DNA of 64,000 nt from Niabella beijingensis. GTDB lineage: Bacteria > Bacteroidota > Bacteroidia > Chitinophagales > Chitinophagaceae. Positions 18,475 to 28,012 of this stretch are shown here, one piece after another. Location of the stretch: positions 2,728,001 through 2,792,000 of the forward strand of contig NZ_JAIQDI010000001.1 of assembly GCF_020034665.1 (NCBI RefSeq), given 5' to 3'. Made by a program: the position numbers and the translations under genes. Under the pieces are notes generated by a model, which saw nothing but the letters and a program-made list of their open reading frames with translations, was not told the DNA's origin and ran no database searches. Each line of letters opens with the position of its first letter. The stretch's first letter is position 1.

Positions 18475-20043
18475 ATGAAAAATTACAGATATACCCTAGG
18501 CGTAAGCGTCGCTGTTGCTTTCATTTTTTCTTCCTGCAAAAAAGACTTTCTCACCCTTTACCCGGAAGGCAACCTCAATGAAAAGATCTTTTATAAAACT
18601 CCGGCCGATTTCCAGCAGGCTATAGTAGGCGCATATATTCCCCTCCGGGATATTGCCAACAATGCATTCTGGATGGATGAGGAGCGCTCCGACAACGCGC
18701 ACTATGATTATTACGAAAAGGACCGTGGTAATGCACAACGGGAATCCCTGGCAGATTTTATGGATGATGCAGAAAACGGAGTGACCGTTGTTCGCTACCA
18801 GGCAGCATATGTAGGCATTGGAAGGGTGAATGCCGTACTGGATCATATTGAAACCAATACCACGATAGCAGATTCATTAAAGAAACTGATCATCGGCGAG
18901 GCCAAGGCATTGAGGGGTCATTACTATTTTGACCTGGTAAGAAACTTTGGCGGTGTTCCGCTGCACCTGCATGAGGTGTTAAAAGCTGAGGATGCCTATT
19001 TGCCGAGAGCTACCGCTGATCAGATTTATACACAGGTGATCAGCGATCTGAAGGATGCTTTGGGACTACTGCCTGCACCGGCCTTCAAACCGGAGGAAAC
19101 CGGCCGTGTGAACAAAGGCGTGGTGGCAACAGAATTGGCTGCGGTATATATGCAACGGAAAAATTTTGAAGAGGCTGCAACCTTGCTGAAGACCGTTACC
19201 CAGATGGGGTATGCTTTGATGACTGATTTTTCAGGTATTTTTAACCCTGCTAACAAAAATGCAAATGTCAACAAAGAACTGATCTTTGATGTGCAATATC
19301 AAAGTGCAACACCAGGACAGCAAAGCAGTTTTATTTATCGTTTTACACCGATTACACCCTCTACCAAAGTAATTCTGGGTGTTGATTTCAATAACGGTCT
19401 TGGCGGATGGGATGTACCTACCGATGATCTTAAAAACGTGTTTGAAGCCGGAGACAAGCGTTTTGACGCTTCTATTGGCGTTATTGAAGGGTCTTTAAAC
19501 AGCTCTCAGGATTTTGTTCCTTCAAAAGTGGTAAGTGCTGTGGGATATACACCTCCCGCCGGCGTGGTGGTAAGATGGTTCTGTAAGAAATTTTATTTTC
19601 CTCCCTATCCGAACATCAATCAGTATTCAGATCAGAACTGGCCCCTCTATCGTTACGGAGATGTGTTGCTGATGCTGGCGGAATGCCTGAATGAAACCGG
19701 GAAGGCCGGTGAAGCGCTTCCCTATCTGAACCAGATACGGGGCCGCGCATTCGGGGATGCGAGTCATAATATTACGACCACGGATCCTGTGCTGCTTCGT
19801 GCCGCCATTGCCAAAGAACGCAGGAGGGAGCTGGCTTTTGAGAATAAGAGATGGCAGGACCTGATCCGCACCGGCGAAGCCATTACGGTGATGACCGCCT
19901 ATGGAGTAAAGGCAAAACAAAAATATCCTTACCTGTTACCGCAGTCCTATACGGTTACCCAGGACCGGTTGCTGTATCCCATTCCCCAGCGGGAAATGGA
20001 TCTGAACAAGAGCCTGGTCCAGAATCCGGGATATACCAAGTAA
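18475..20043 (+). CDS. RagB/SusD family glycan-binding lipoprotein of the PUL
   Basis: 522 residues with a lipoprotein signal ending FSSC (Cys21) and then KKDFLTLYPEG. SusD landmarks follow: GEAKALRGHYYFDLVRNFGGVPL near residue 140, AIAKERRRELAFENKRWQDLIRTG near 455, and the closing YPIPQREMDLNKSLVQNPGYTK. It caps the SusC barrel and binds the incoming oligosaccharide at the cell surface. Ordered directly after its SusC and before the catabolic genes, as in a classic PUL. Confidence 0.94.
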   Translation: MKNYRYTLGVSVAVAFIFSSCKKDFLTLYPEGNLNEKIFYKTPADFQQAIVGAYIPLRDIANNAFWMDEERSDNAHYDYYEKDRGNAQRESLADFMDDAENGVTVVRYQAAYVGIGRVNAVLDHIETNTTIADSLKKLIIGEAKALRGHYYFDLVRNFGGVPLHLHEVLKAEDAYLPRATADQIYTQVISDLKDALGLLPAPAFKPEETGRVNKGVVATELAAVYMQRKNFEEAATLLKTVTQMGYALMTDFSGIFNPANKNANVNKELIFDVQYQSATPGQQSSFIYRFTPITPSTKVILGVDFNNGLGGWDVPTDDLKNVFEAGDKRFDASIGVIEGSLNSSQDFVPSKVVSAVGYTPPAGVVVRWFCKKFYFPPYPNINQYSDQNWPLYRYGDVLLMLAECLNETGKAGEALPYLNQIRGRAFGDASHNITTTDPVLLRAAIAKERRRELAFENKRWQDLIRTGEAITVMTAYGVKAKQKYPYLLPQSYTVTQDRLLYPIPQREMDLNKSLVQNPGYTK

Positions 20044-20071
20044 TAAATCCCTCAATATAAAATGAACGAAT

Positions 20072-20887
20072 ATGAAAAATGAACTCTCGCAGGAACAGAT
20101 CAGGTATTACCAGGAAAATGGATTTGTGGTGATCGATGACTTTTTATCGCCTGCGGAACTGGAAGAATGGCGCGAGGCCGTTATGGTGGCCGTTACGGAA
20201 AGGAACGGGATAAAAATCCCGGGTCAGGATATCAAAGTCGGAATGGATGATGGCATCAATGAAGACGCCGAATACTTTTCCAAGGTGTTTGATCAGCTGC
20301 TGAATCTCTGGCAGACAAATGAGCAGGTCAGAAAGATCATGACCGATGAACGCATTGGCAAAATGGCCGCAGAACTCGCCGGCGCGGATGGCATCCGTAT
20401 CTGGCACGATCAGGCCCTGTTCAAAAAACCCTGGGCCAATCCTACCTCCTGGCACCTCGATACACCTTTCTGGTCCTTCTCCGACCGTAAGGCGCTTTCG
20501 ATCTGGGTGGCCCTGGATGATGCCACGCTTGAAAACGGATGTCTGTATTTTATACCGGGATCTTTTAAGGAAACGACCTTTGAGAATAAAGGGATCGGCA
20601 AAAATATGGACGGCATTTTTGAAGTATACCCGCAGTTTAAAAAAGTGAACTCCGTTGCCGCAAAGATGAAGGCCGGCAGCTGCTCGTTCCACAACGGGCT
20701 GACGATTCACGGCGCAGGCGCAAATATGACCAGCGGATACCGCCGGGCAATGACCTGTGCCTATATGCCGGAAGGCAACGTGTTTAACGGACAGGCGAAT
20801 ATCTTACCCGAAGCCTATCTTAAAACGCTGGCGGTCGGCGATCTTTTGAACAGCAATGAACAGAACCCACTGATCTATCATAAATAA
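20072..20887 (+). CDS. Phytanoyl-CoA dioxygenase (PhyH) family Fe(II)/2-oxoglutarate oxygenase
   Basis: 271 residues. The double-stranded beta-helix carries the iron triad: His128 and Asp130 in WHLDTPFW, and distal His213 in LTIHGAGAN. An Arg in GYRRAMTC about ten residues on suits 2-oxoglutarate binding. PhyH relatives hydroxylate or oxidatively demethylate small molecules. There is no signal peptide, so it should work in the cytoplasm on an imported product. Its position between SusD and a sugar isomerase, 28 bases from one and 6 from the other, suggests that a modified sugar from the glycan (for example O-methylated) is its substrate; that is inference. Confidence 0.85.
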   Translation: MKNELSQEQIRYYQENGFVVIDDFLSPAELEEWREAVMVAVTERNGIKIPGQDIKVGMDDGINEDAEYFSKVFDQLLNLWQTNEQVRKIMTDERIGKMAAELAGADGIRIWHDQALFKKPWANPTSWHLDTPFWSFSDRKALSIWVALDDATLENGCLYFIPGSFKETTFENKGIGKNMDGIFEVYPQFKKVNSVAAKMKAGSCSFHNGLTIHGAGANMTSGYRRAMTCAYMPEGNVFNGQANILPEAYLKTLAVGDLLNSNEQNPLIYHK

Positions 20888-20893
20888 ACGGCT

Positions 20894-21730
20894 TTGAACA
20901 TACGATTTCTTTGCCCGCGCTGGGGCGCGGAACAGGTAGACTGGGTCTCTTTCCTGACGGAAGTAAAGAAGGCCGGTTATGCAGGAATAGAATGGTTCCC
21001 ATTCGGCGAGCCGGGGGACCCCCGGAACGTACTTGCCCTGCTGGAGGAAATGGAACTGGATTTTGCCATCGTAATGCAGGTGACGGGTGTGTATTCCGGT
21101 TTTGAAACCTACACCGCAGCGCTGAAAAATGACCTGCTGAAACTGGCGGCACTCCGCACGGCCGGCAAACAACCGCTTTTTATCAGTGTACAATGCGGCC
21201 GCGAATATTTTACAGCAGCACAGGTGCTGGAGTGCCTTGCCATTTGTGAAGCGGTGAGCGCCGCTACCGGAACTGCCATCTACCAGGAAACCCACCGCAA
21301 TAAATGGTCGTATGGTGCACATACGGTATACCCGGTGCTGAAGCAGCAGCCGGACCTTCGCCTCACCCTCGATGTATCGCATTGGTTCTGTGTTTCGGAA
21401 AGCTATCTTGAAGACCAGCAGGAGGCGGTGCTGGCAGCGGTACAGCAAACATCGCATGTGCATGCGCGGGTAGGGCACACCGAAGGCCCGCAGGTCTTTA
21501 ATCCCGCATTGCCGGAATATGCTGCGGCCTTACATGAGCACCTGAAGATCTGGGACCGTTGGGTGGCCTTCCGGAAGCAGCAGGGATTTGCCGAAAGCAC
21601 CATTACACCGGAGTTTGGCCCTCCGCCTTACCTGGTGCCGGCCAGCCGGGATATCGACCTGCAGCAGGAACAATGGGGACTGAACCTGTGGATGAAAAAT
21701 CTTTTGAACGAACGGTATAATAAAAACTGA
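20894..21730 (+). CDS. Sugar phosphate isomerase/epimerase, TIM barrel
   Basis: 278 residues of the AP-endonuclease-2/xylose-isomerase-like barrel. It starts MNIRFLCPRWG, with VKKAGYAGIEWFPFGEP near residue 25, an ETHRNKWSYG metal-site region near 134, and DLRLTLDVSHWFC with later HVHARVGHTEGPQV, supplying the usual Glu/Asp/His metal ligands. Relatives isomerise or epimerise keto and aldo sugars. The start is TTG at 20894, six bases after the stop of the dioxygenase gene; no ATG is available in frame before conserved sequence. Tight spacing on both sides shows that it is translated as part of the PUL operon. Confidence 0.82.
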   Translation: MNIRFLCPRWGAEQVDWVSFLTEVKKAGYAGIEWFPFGEPGDPRNVLALLEEMELDFAIVMQVTGVYSGFETYTAALKNDLLKLAALRTAGKQPLFISVQCGREYFTAAQVLECLAICEAVSAATGTAIYQETHRNKWSYGAHTVYPVLKQQPDLRLTLDVSHWFCVSESYLEDQQEAVLAAVQQTSHVHARVGHTEGPQVFNPALPEYAAALHEHLKIWDRWVAFRKQQGFAESTITPEFGPPPYLVPASRDIDLQQEQWGLNLWMKNLLNERYNKN

Positions 21731-21732
21731 AC

Positions 21733-24579
21733 ATGAAGCGTAGAAGTTTTCTGGAGCGCACAACCCTCCTGACATTTGGGGCCCTGATGTATGAAAATAT
21801 CGCCTGGGCATTTGAGAACGACCACGTAAGGGTAGCGGCGCGTGACCAGTTGTATGAATTGTTTAAGACGCCGCAGACGGTCTACCGGCCCTTTGTGCGG
21901 TGGTGGTGGAACGGCGATAAAGTGGAAAAAGAGGAACTGGTACGGGAACTGAAACTGCTGAAAGAAGCCGGTATCGGCGGTGTGGAGATCAATCCGATAA
22001 AATTCCCGCAGCGGACAGATGATATGGGCATCCCTTCGCTGACCTGGCTTAGTGATGAATGGGTGGATGTGCTGGACTTTACACTGACCGAAGCAAAAAA
22101 ACTCGGACTGACCTGCGACCTGATCGTAGGTTCCGGATGGCCGTTTGGTGCCGAATACCTGGAAGGAGATGAGCGCGCCGACATCATGACCATCGGGGTA
22201 AAGAAGGTCATTGGCTTAATGGACTTTGAAGCGCCTTTACTGGACTTTATAAAAGAAGCAGACCCGGCAACAACAAGTCCCTATGCCCACCGGAAACTGG
22301 AGATACAAAAAGTATTTATGGTGCCGGACCCGATGAAATCACTGGACGAAGTGGTGGACCTTTCCGGTCAGATCCCGTCCGGGTTTATCAAAGCGAAGGT
22401 TCCCAGGGGCAACTATACGATCTACGCGCTTTTAAAAACAAGCGCCTTCCTGGAAGTGATCAACGGTGCACCGGGAGCGAACGGACAGGTGCTGAACCAT
22501 TTCAACAAGGCGGCGGTGGAAAAATACCTCAATCACATGACGGATACGATCCAGAAAAGGATCGGTCCGCTGAAAGACCGGGTGCGGGCCTTGTTTGTAG
22601 ACAGCATGGAACTGGAAGGGTCGAACTGGACAACAGATATGGCGGCTGAGTTTGAAAAACGAAGAGGTTACGACCTGATGCCTTATCTGCCGCTGATCCT
22701 GGCAAAGATCGGTGCCATGGGCAATGTATACGATTATAATTACGGGACCCGCTTCACACCGGAGTTCCAGGATAGCATCGAACGGGTGCGCTGCGACTTT
22801 GACCGGACAAAGATCGAACTGCTGAAAGAACGTTTTGTAACACCCTTCCAGCAATGGAGTAAGAGCAACGGGATGCTGTCCAGGGCACAGGCTTACGGAA
22901 GAGGCTATCATCCCCTGGAAGCCAGTATGGGAATGGATATTCCCGAAGGAGAGACCTGGATCAAGTACGGCATCGGAGAAGAAATGCCGGAAACGGATTA
23001 CCGCATCGGAAGGGCCTATACCATGGTGAATAAATTTGTTTCTTCCGGTGCGCATCTTGCAGGAAAACGGCTGGTCTCCTGTGAAGAAGCTACCAATACC
23101 GATATGGTGTTCAATGCCTCCCTGCAAACCCTGAAGCTGGCCTCCGACCAGAGCCTGATCACGGGTATTACCCATTCTGTGTACCACGGGTTCAACTATT
23201 CTCCAAAGAACGCACCCTTTCCCGGGTGGATCCGCTACGGGAATTTTATGAATGAGCGCAATACCTACTGGCCCTTCTTTAAACTGATCAATGATTACAA
23301 AGCCCGTATATCCGCATTGTTGCAGCATGCCGATATGTTTGCGGATATTGCCATACTGCCGCCGTTGTATGACTCCTGGGGAAAATTCGGGGCACCCAAC
23401 GAGCCCTTTCCGTCCCTTACCTACCCGGCCAATCTGTCACTGATCTGGGAAGCGATGCAACAACACGGCAATGGCTGCGATTATATTTCGGATGCGATCA
23501 TTAATAAGGCCGTTGTTAAAGAGGGCTTTCTGGAATATGGTCCGAGAAAATATCACACCCTGTTCCTGGTGCACGTGCAAAGCCTGGAGCCTGTAACGGC
23601 CAATAAGCTGCTGCAATTTGTGCAATCCGGCGGAAAAGTGATCTGTGTGCAGAACACACCCGATAAATCAGTAGGTCTGCTCAATGCAGCGGAACAAACA
23701 AAACTGGTGCGGAATATTATAGAGGAACTGCAAAAATTCAAAGACCGGTTCATCTTTGCAGAACACCCGGAAGAGAGCTACCCGGACTGGTATAAAGCGC
23801 TTCAGCAAAAATATAATATTCGACCCTATGTGACGGTAGTGAATGGAAATCCGTTTATTCAGCAGGTACGCTACACCAACGAGACGGTGGACATGCTGCT
23901 CGTTTTTAACTCCAGCGCTAATTATCCGTTCAAAGTCACACTGCAGCCGGATGCCGCCATCTATGAAGGGCGGTTCGGTCATTACTGGGATGCAGTTACC
24001 GGGCAGCTGTACCAGCTGAAGAATGATAGGGAGATCACAGTTACGCTTTACCCCGCAGACATGCGCATCTTTGTCTTTGAAAAAAATCAACGGAAGAAAG
24101 CGCCCGTATATGCAGAAGTGCCGGAATCTGAAGGACAATATCCGGAGATCACCACGCCCTGGAATGCAGTATTCCGCCATATCGACGGTTCGGTAAAAAC
24201 GGCAACACTCACTGCCCTGAAGGACCTGAAGGAACTGCCGGAATACGAAAGCTTCGCAGGAACTGTTACCTACAGGAATACCTTTTCAAAAACAAAAGAA
24301 GGCCCTTCCTATATCGACCTGGGAAGGGTACAGGGCATCGCGCAATTAAAAGTGAATGGAAAAGAACTGGGTACGCGTTGGTTTGGACGCTACCTGTACC
24401 ATATACAGCCCTTTATGCAGCAGGGCGAAAATACAATTGAGATCGCCGTAACCACCACTATGGGTAATTATATGAAATCGCTTACAGATAACCCGGTGGC
24501 ACAATACTGGACCAATGGCAAGCGCAAGCCACAGCCGATGCGCTCAATGGGATTGATAGGTCCTGTTACGATATTTTAA
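21733..24579 (+). CDS. GH106-like glycoside hydrolase (probable alpha-L-rhamnosidase), Tat-type signal
   Basis: 948 residues. The N-terminus MKRRSFLERTTLLTFGALM has the twin-arginine RRSFL motif, so folded export is likely. The catalytic barrel begins with RPFVRWWWNGDKVEKEELVRE and KEAGIGGVEI, the hallmark of family GH106. It continues with DLIVGSGWPFG and FVDSMELEGSNWT, and ends in a beta-sandwich (IDLGRVQGIAQLKVNGKELGTRWF). GH106 enzymes release L-rhamnose from rhamnogalacturonans. The gene starts two bases after the isomerase stop. The predicted role is periplasmic removal of rhamnose from pectic oligosaccharides; other alpha-L-deoxyhexosides cannot be excluded. Confidence 0.82.
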   Translation: MKRRSFLERTTLLTFGALMYENIAWAFENDHVRVAARDQLYELFKTPQTVYRPFVRWWWNGDKVEKEELVRELKLLKEAGIGGVEINPIKFPQRTDDMGIPSLTWLSDEWVDVLDFTLTEAKKLGLTCDLIVGSGWPFGAEYLEGDERADIMTIGVKKVIGLMDFEAPLLDFIKEADPATTSPYAHRKLEIQKVFMVPDPMKSLDEVVDLSGQIPSGFIKAKVPRGNYTIYALLKTSAFLEVINGAPGANGQVLNHFNKAAVEKYLNHMTDTIQKRIGPLKDRVRALFVDSMELEGSNWTTDMAAEFEKRRGYDLMPYLPLILAKIGAMGNVYDYNYGTRFTPEFQDSIERVRCDFDRTKIELLKERFVTPFQQWSKSNGMLSRAQAYGRGYHPLEASMGMDIPEGETWIKYGIGEEMPETDYRIGRAYTMVNKFVSSGAHLAGKRLVSCEEATNTDMVFNASLQTLKLASDQSLITGITHSVYHGFNYSPKNAPFPGWIRYGNFMNERNTYWPFFKLINDYKARISALLQHADMFADIAILPPLYDSWGKFGAPNEPFPSLTYPANLSLIWEAMQQHGNGCDYISDAIINKAVVKEGFLEYGPRKYHTLFLVHVQSLEPVTANKLLQFVQSGGKVICVQNTPDKSVGLLNAAEQTKLVRNIIEELQKFKDRFIFAEHPEESYPDWYKALQQKYNIRPYVTVVNGNPFIQQVRYTNETVDMLLVFNSSANYPFKVTLQPDAAIYEGRFGHYWDAVTGQLYQLKNDREITVTLYPADMRIFVFEKNQRKKAPVYAEVPESEGQYPEITTPWNAVFRHIDGSVKTATLTALKDLKELPEYESFAGTVTYRNTFSKTKEGPSYIDLGRVQGIAQLKVNGKELGTRWFGRYLYHIQPFMQQGENTIEIAVTTTMGNYMKSLTDNPVAQYWTNGKRKPQPMRSMGLIGPVTIF

Positions 24580-24589
24580 AAAATTAACT

Positions 24590-26071
24590 ATGCGAGGAAT
24601 AACTGTTTTTTTGACCACGGTGCTTTTAAGCCTTTCGATCATCGTACAGGCCAGGGATTATGATGTGCTCAGCTTTGGCGCAAAGAAAGATGGGATGCAC
24701 CTGAACAGCGCCATCATACAGGGGGCGATCGATTATATCCATGAGAACGGTGGCGGCCGGCTGGTATTTGAGGAAGGACAATACCTTACCGGTACGCTCT
24801 TTCTTAAATCCAATGTCATCCTGCATTTGAAAAAAGGAGCGGTCCTACTGGGTTCTGTTAATCCGTTCGACTACGAAAAGAATAAATACATCGGGTGGAC
24901 CTCCCTGATCTTTGCTATCAAACAGGACAATATCGGGATCACCGGCGGGGGAATGATCGATGGCAGGGGCTTCCGTACGGCCAACAATATGGTGGCCAAT
25001 ATTCAAAAAGGATTAGTGACCGATCCGCTGAAATACGACCGCCCGAATGAGACCAACCGACCGCAGAATATCTATTTCCGTGAATGCAATAATGTGCGCA
25101 TCACAGGGACCACGCTCAAAGATCCGGCCAGCTGGAACCAGACCTATGATCAGTGTAAGAACCTGTATGTGGACAGCATCCGTGTGGACAGTAAGAACTA
25201 CTGGAACAATGACGGGATCGATGTGGTGGACTGCGACAGCGTGGTAATCCGGAATTCCTATTTTGATGCGGCGGATGATGTGATCTGTTTTAAATCGCAC
25301 GATCCAGCGAAGATCTGCCAGAATGTGATCGTGGATAACTGTACCGGAAGGTCCAGCGCCAACGGTCTCAAGTTCGGAACCGTTTCCCGCGGCGGCTTCC
25401 GGAACTTTAAAGTAACAAATCTGAAAATAATTGATACCTACCGTTCGGCGATCACCTTTGCCGCGGTGGATGGCGGACTGGTGGAGAATATTGTGGTGGA
25501 TGGTGTACGGTCGATCAACACCGGCAACGTGATCTACCTGCGGATCGGCGACCGGTGGAGCAACGGGAAGCAACCCTATATGAAAAACATCCGTATCTCC
25601 AATGTTTATGCCGAAGTGCCGGCCACCAAGCCGGATGCGGGCTATAGTTATGAAGGACCCATAGAAGACCTGCCCCGGAATATCTCACCAGCCAGTATTG
25701 TCGGACTGCCGCAGTACAGGATACAGGATGTAACACTGGAGAATATAGAGATCGTTTACCCCGGCGGCGGAAACCCGCATTATGCCCGGCGCGGACTAAG
25801 CAAGGCCGAGCTCGAAAGCATCCCGGAGATGCCGGCAGCCTATCCGGAGTTCTCGCAGTTTAAAGAACTGCCTGCCTGGGGATTTTATGTCCGTCATGCA
25901 GACGGCATCCGCTTCAGCAATATCACATTAAGAGCCAGGGAAGGCGATTACCGTCCTGCCATTGTATTGGATGATGTAAAAGGAGCAGCCCTGGATAAGA
26001 TCAATGTAACAGAACCCGGGGCGGGAAAAAAGAAACAGGTGTTCCTGCACAATACCACCCGGTCAAAATAA
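24590..26071 (+). CDS. Glycoside hydrolase family 28 (polygalacturonase/rhamnogalacturonase type)
   Basis: 493 residues with a signal peptide ending VQA and a pectate-lyase-like beta-helix start (YDVLSFGAKKDG). The GH28 catalytic aspartates are present: NNDGID (206-211, Asp208) and ADD (228-230, Asp229 and Asp230). The third and fourth polygalacturonase motifs differ: GHG is replaced by SANGLKFG and RIK by YRSAIT. That points away from simple polygalacturonase and toward rhamnogalacturonan or another uronide substrate. Ten bases separate it from the GH106 gene, so both products probably act on the same chain. Confidence 0.88.
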   Translation: MRGITVFLTTVLLSLSIIVQARDYDVLSFGAKKDGMHLNSAIIQGAIDYIHENGGGRLVFEEGQYLTGTLFLKSNVILHLKKGAVLLGSVNPFDYEKNKYIGWTSLIFAIKQDNIGITGGGMIDGRGFRTANNMVANIQKGLVTDPLKYDRPNETNRPQNIYFRECNNVRITGTTLKDPASWNQTYDQCKNLYVDSIRVDSKNYWNNDGIDVVDCDSVVIRNSYFDAADDVICFKSHDPAKICQNVIVDNCTGRSSANGLKFGTVSRGGFRNFKVTNLKIIDTYRSAITFAAVDGGLVENIVVDGVRSINTGNVIYLRIGDRWSNGKQPYMKNIRISNVYAEVPATKPDAGYSYEGPIEDLPRNISPASIVGLPQYRIQDVTLENIEIVYPGGGNPHYARRGLSKAELESIPEMPAAYPEFSQFKELPAWGFYVRHADGIRFSNITLRAREGDYRPAIVLDDVKGAALDKINVTEPGAGKKKQVFLHNTTRSK

Positions 26072-26099
26072 TTTAGAGGATTTGTAAAATCATTTGAAC

Positions 26100-26852
26100 A
26101 TGCGCGTCATAAAAATATTGCTGTTTTTTGTACTGTTGTCATCCGGCGCAGCCGCTAAAGATTACAACGCATCGCTGTTTGGGATCCTGTCGGATGGCGT
26201 TACCAACAATACGGGTTCCATACAAAAGGCCATTGATTTTATTCATGAGAATGGTGGCGGCCGGCTGGTATTCTACGTAGGGCGTTATGTTACCGGAGGC
26301 GTACAGCTAAAGTCCGGCGTGCACATCAAACTGGAAGAAGGAGCCGTGATCGTGGGCGCCGCTTCTGTTTATGACTACAACAGCTCCGGTACCATAAAAG
26401 CCATCATTGGTGCCGACGGACAAAAAAATATCGGTATCTCCGGCAAGGGCGTTATTGAAGGGAACGGACCGGTGGTAATGGCAGGGCTTGCGATGCTGGA
26501 AAAAAACGGGTACCTGAAATCTCAAAAGGGCGAACGCCCGGCATTGCTCGGGTTTACCAACTGTTCGGATATCAGGATCGATTCTGTTAACCTATGGAAC
26601 GGATGCGGCAGGGCCCAGGTATTTGACGGATGCAGTAATGTGGTGGTGGAACACGTAAATATATCCAGCCGGCAGGTGCCGGGCGCAGGAGGTATCCGGT
26701 TGAAGGGTTCTTCAGGGATCCTTATAAAAGATAGTTTTATTGATGTACCACAGCGCCCTGCCATTGAAGCGACTCAGAATAAGGAACTGCGTATTGAACG
26801 GACCATTGACCCGGAGGGGAAATCCATAAAGCCGGGCTCAGGGAAAATGTAA
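26100..26852 (+). CDS. Shortened GH28-like beta-helix protein lacking the catalytic aspartates
   Basis: 250 residues, about half the length of GH28 enzymes, with a signal peptide (MRVIKILLFFVLLSSGAAA). Its first 170 residues follow the upstream GH28 closely; both have AIDFIHENGGGRLVF or AIDYIHENGGGRLVF, with nearly identical DNA there, so a local duplication is likely. Where the enzyme has NNDGID, this protein has GAGGIRLKG, and the ADD motif is missing. It then ends in a polar tail. It should not be a GH28 hydrolase; a binding role or a decaying copy fits better. ATG at 26100 is preferred over TTG at 26094 because it opens a normal signal peptide. Confidence 0.7.
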   Translation: MRVIKILLFFVLLSSGAAAKDYNASLFGILSDGVTNNTGSIQKAIDFIHENGGGRLVFYVGRYVTGGVQLKSGVHIKLEEGAVIVGAASVYDYNSSGTIKAIIGADGQKNIGISGKGVIEGNGPVVMAGLAMLEKNGYLKSQKGERPALLGFTNCSDIRIDSVNLWNGCGRAQVFDGCSNVVVEHVNISSRQVPGAGGIRLKGSSGILIKDSFIDVPQRPAIEATQNKELRIERTIDPEGKSIKPGSGKM

Positions 26853-26956
26853 AAAGATCAGCATTTGAAGAAAAGAATAGCGCTGTTACCGGCAGCACTT
26901 TTAATGTACCGGCTCATCTGAGCGCTCCTCTTTAAAAAACGGATAGACGATCTTCT

Positions 26957-27991
26957 ATGAGTTATTTCCGGAAATTATTGATCCTGTTCCTGGGCTGCTG
27001 CAATACGGGTGTACTCCCTGCACAACCCGATAGCTACACGCTGCAGGTGGAAGGACCGGCGGAAGCTTCCCTGATCACCCGGGAGCATCCTGGTGCTGCA
27101 GGAAATAAGAACGGGTTTGAAGGGGGTACCGTGCTGCGGAACAGGAATCGCTTCCATCTTTTTGTGACCGAAGAAGTGACGGGATGGGTGCAAACAAGAA
27201 CCGGATACTGGAAAAGCAGGGATGGTAAGCACTGGCAGCGTTCGGGTACCGTTCAGGCATCGGCCGCTGCACCCAGTGATCCGAGGTATTCGATCTGGTC
27301 GCCCATGCCTGTTTATAATAAAAACGAGCGGCGCTGGAATCTTTTTTATGTAGGCTATGAAACCAATGGCACCATTCACGGAAGGGTTTTCCGGGCGGTA
27401 TCGGTACAGCACGGACGGAAAGGACTGGCAGGCCCTTTTATGGATGTGAGGGGAACGGTTATCGGAGTAACAGATACGGTCCGCAACGAATGGGAAGGCA
27501 TACAGGGCACGGATTCTTTTTATCCGTTCCGTGCCGGCAAAAAATGGCTGGCATTTTACGGAAGCTCCGATGCCGCATCGTATTGGTATGTGGGTCTCGC
27601 GCAGGCGGACAGCCTTGAAGGAAAATGGACAAGAATACCGGGTGATCCTGTTTTTAAAAATGCGGAAAATCCCATTGTCATTTCCCTGAAAAGCGGAATA
27701 TACCTGTGTGTGTATGACGATCTTACTATGTTAAGCAACAGCAACCGCATCGGCTATGCCTGGTCTGCAGACGGTTTACACTGGAAATCGTCGTACCTGG
27801 AGGTTCCGCTAACGGGATCCATTATCAATATCCGGACACCACAAAGTATCATTCCTGCCGGTGATGACACATTCTGGATCTATTACACAGGGAATACATC
27901 CGGACGCTTTGATGAAGTGGCACGAATAAAAGTAAAACTCAAAAAAGCAGGAGACCCGGAGCGGTTGTCCTGGAAAGCCCGTCAAAAATAA
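26957..27991 (+). CDS. Secreted five-bladed beta-propeller protein, GH43/GH117-like
   Basis: 344 residues with a signal peptide ending LPAQ. Repeated propeller blades show the pattern of GH43-type folds: KNGFEGGTVLRNRNRFHLFVTE, GYWKSRDGKHW, RYSIWSPMPVYNKNERRWNLFYVGYE, WEGIQGTDSFYPF, and GYAWSADGLHWK. Such proteins are arabinosidases, galactosidases or relatives. I cannot assign the three catalytic acids with confidence, so the specificity is open. It is the last gene of the PUL run, 104 bases after the short GH28-like gene, and converges with the minus-strand gene at 28013. Confidence 0.7.
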   Translation: MSYFRKLLILFLGCCNTGVLPAQPDSYTLQVEGPAEASLITREHPGAAGNKNGFEGGTVLRNRNRFHLFVTEEVTGWVQTRTGYWKSRDGKHWQRSGTVQASAAAPSDPRYSIWSPMPVYNKNERRWNLFYVGYETNGTIHGRVFRAVSVQHGRKGLAGPFMDVRGTVIGVTDTVRNEWEGIQGTDSFYPFRAGKKWLAFYGSSDAASYWYVGLAQADSLEGKWTRIPGDPVFKNAENPIVISLKSGIYLCVYDDLTMLSNSNRIGYAWSADGLHWKSSYLEVPLTGSIINIRTPQSIIPAGDDTFWIYYTGNTSGRFDEVARIKVKLKKAGDPERLSWKARQK

Positions 27992-28012
27992 AACAGCTGT
28001 TCCCGGTGCGGG

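Noticed and set aside
22432..23328. Open frame of 298 codons on the minus strand
   Set aside because: Antisense shadow of the GH106-like gene; low-complexity His/Gly-rich translation with no recognisable domain.
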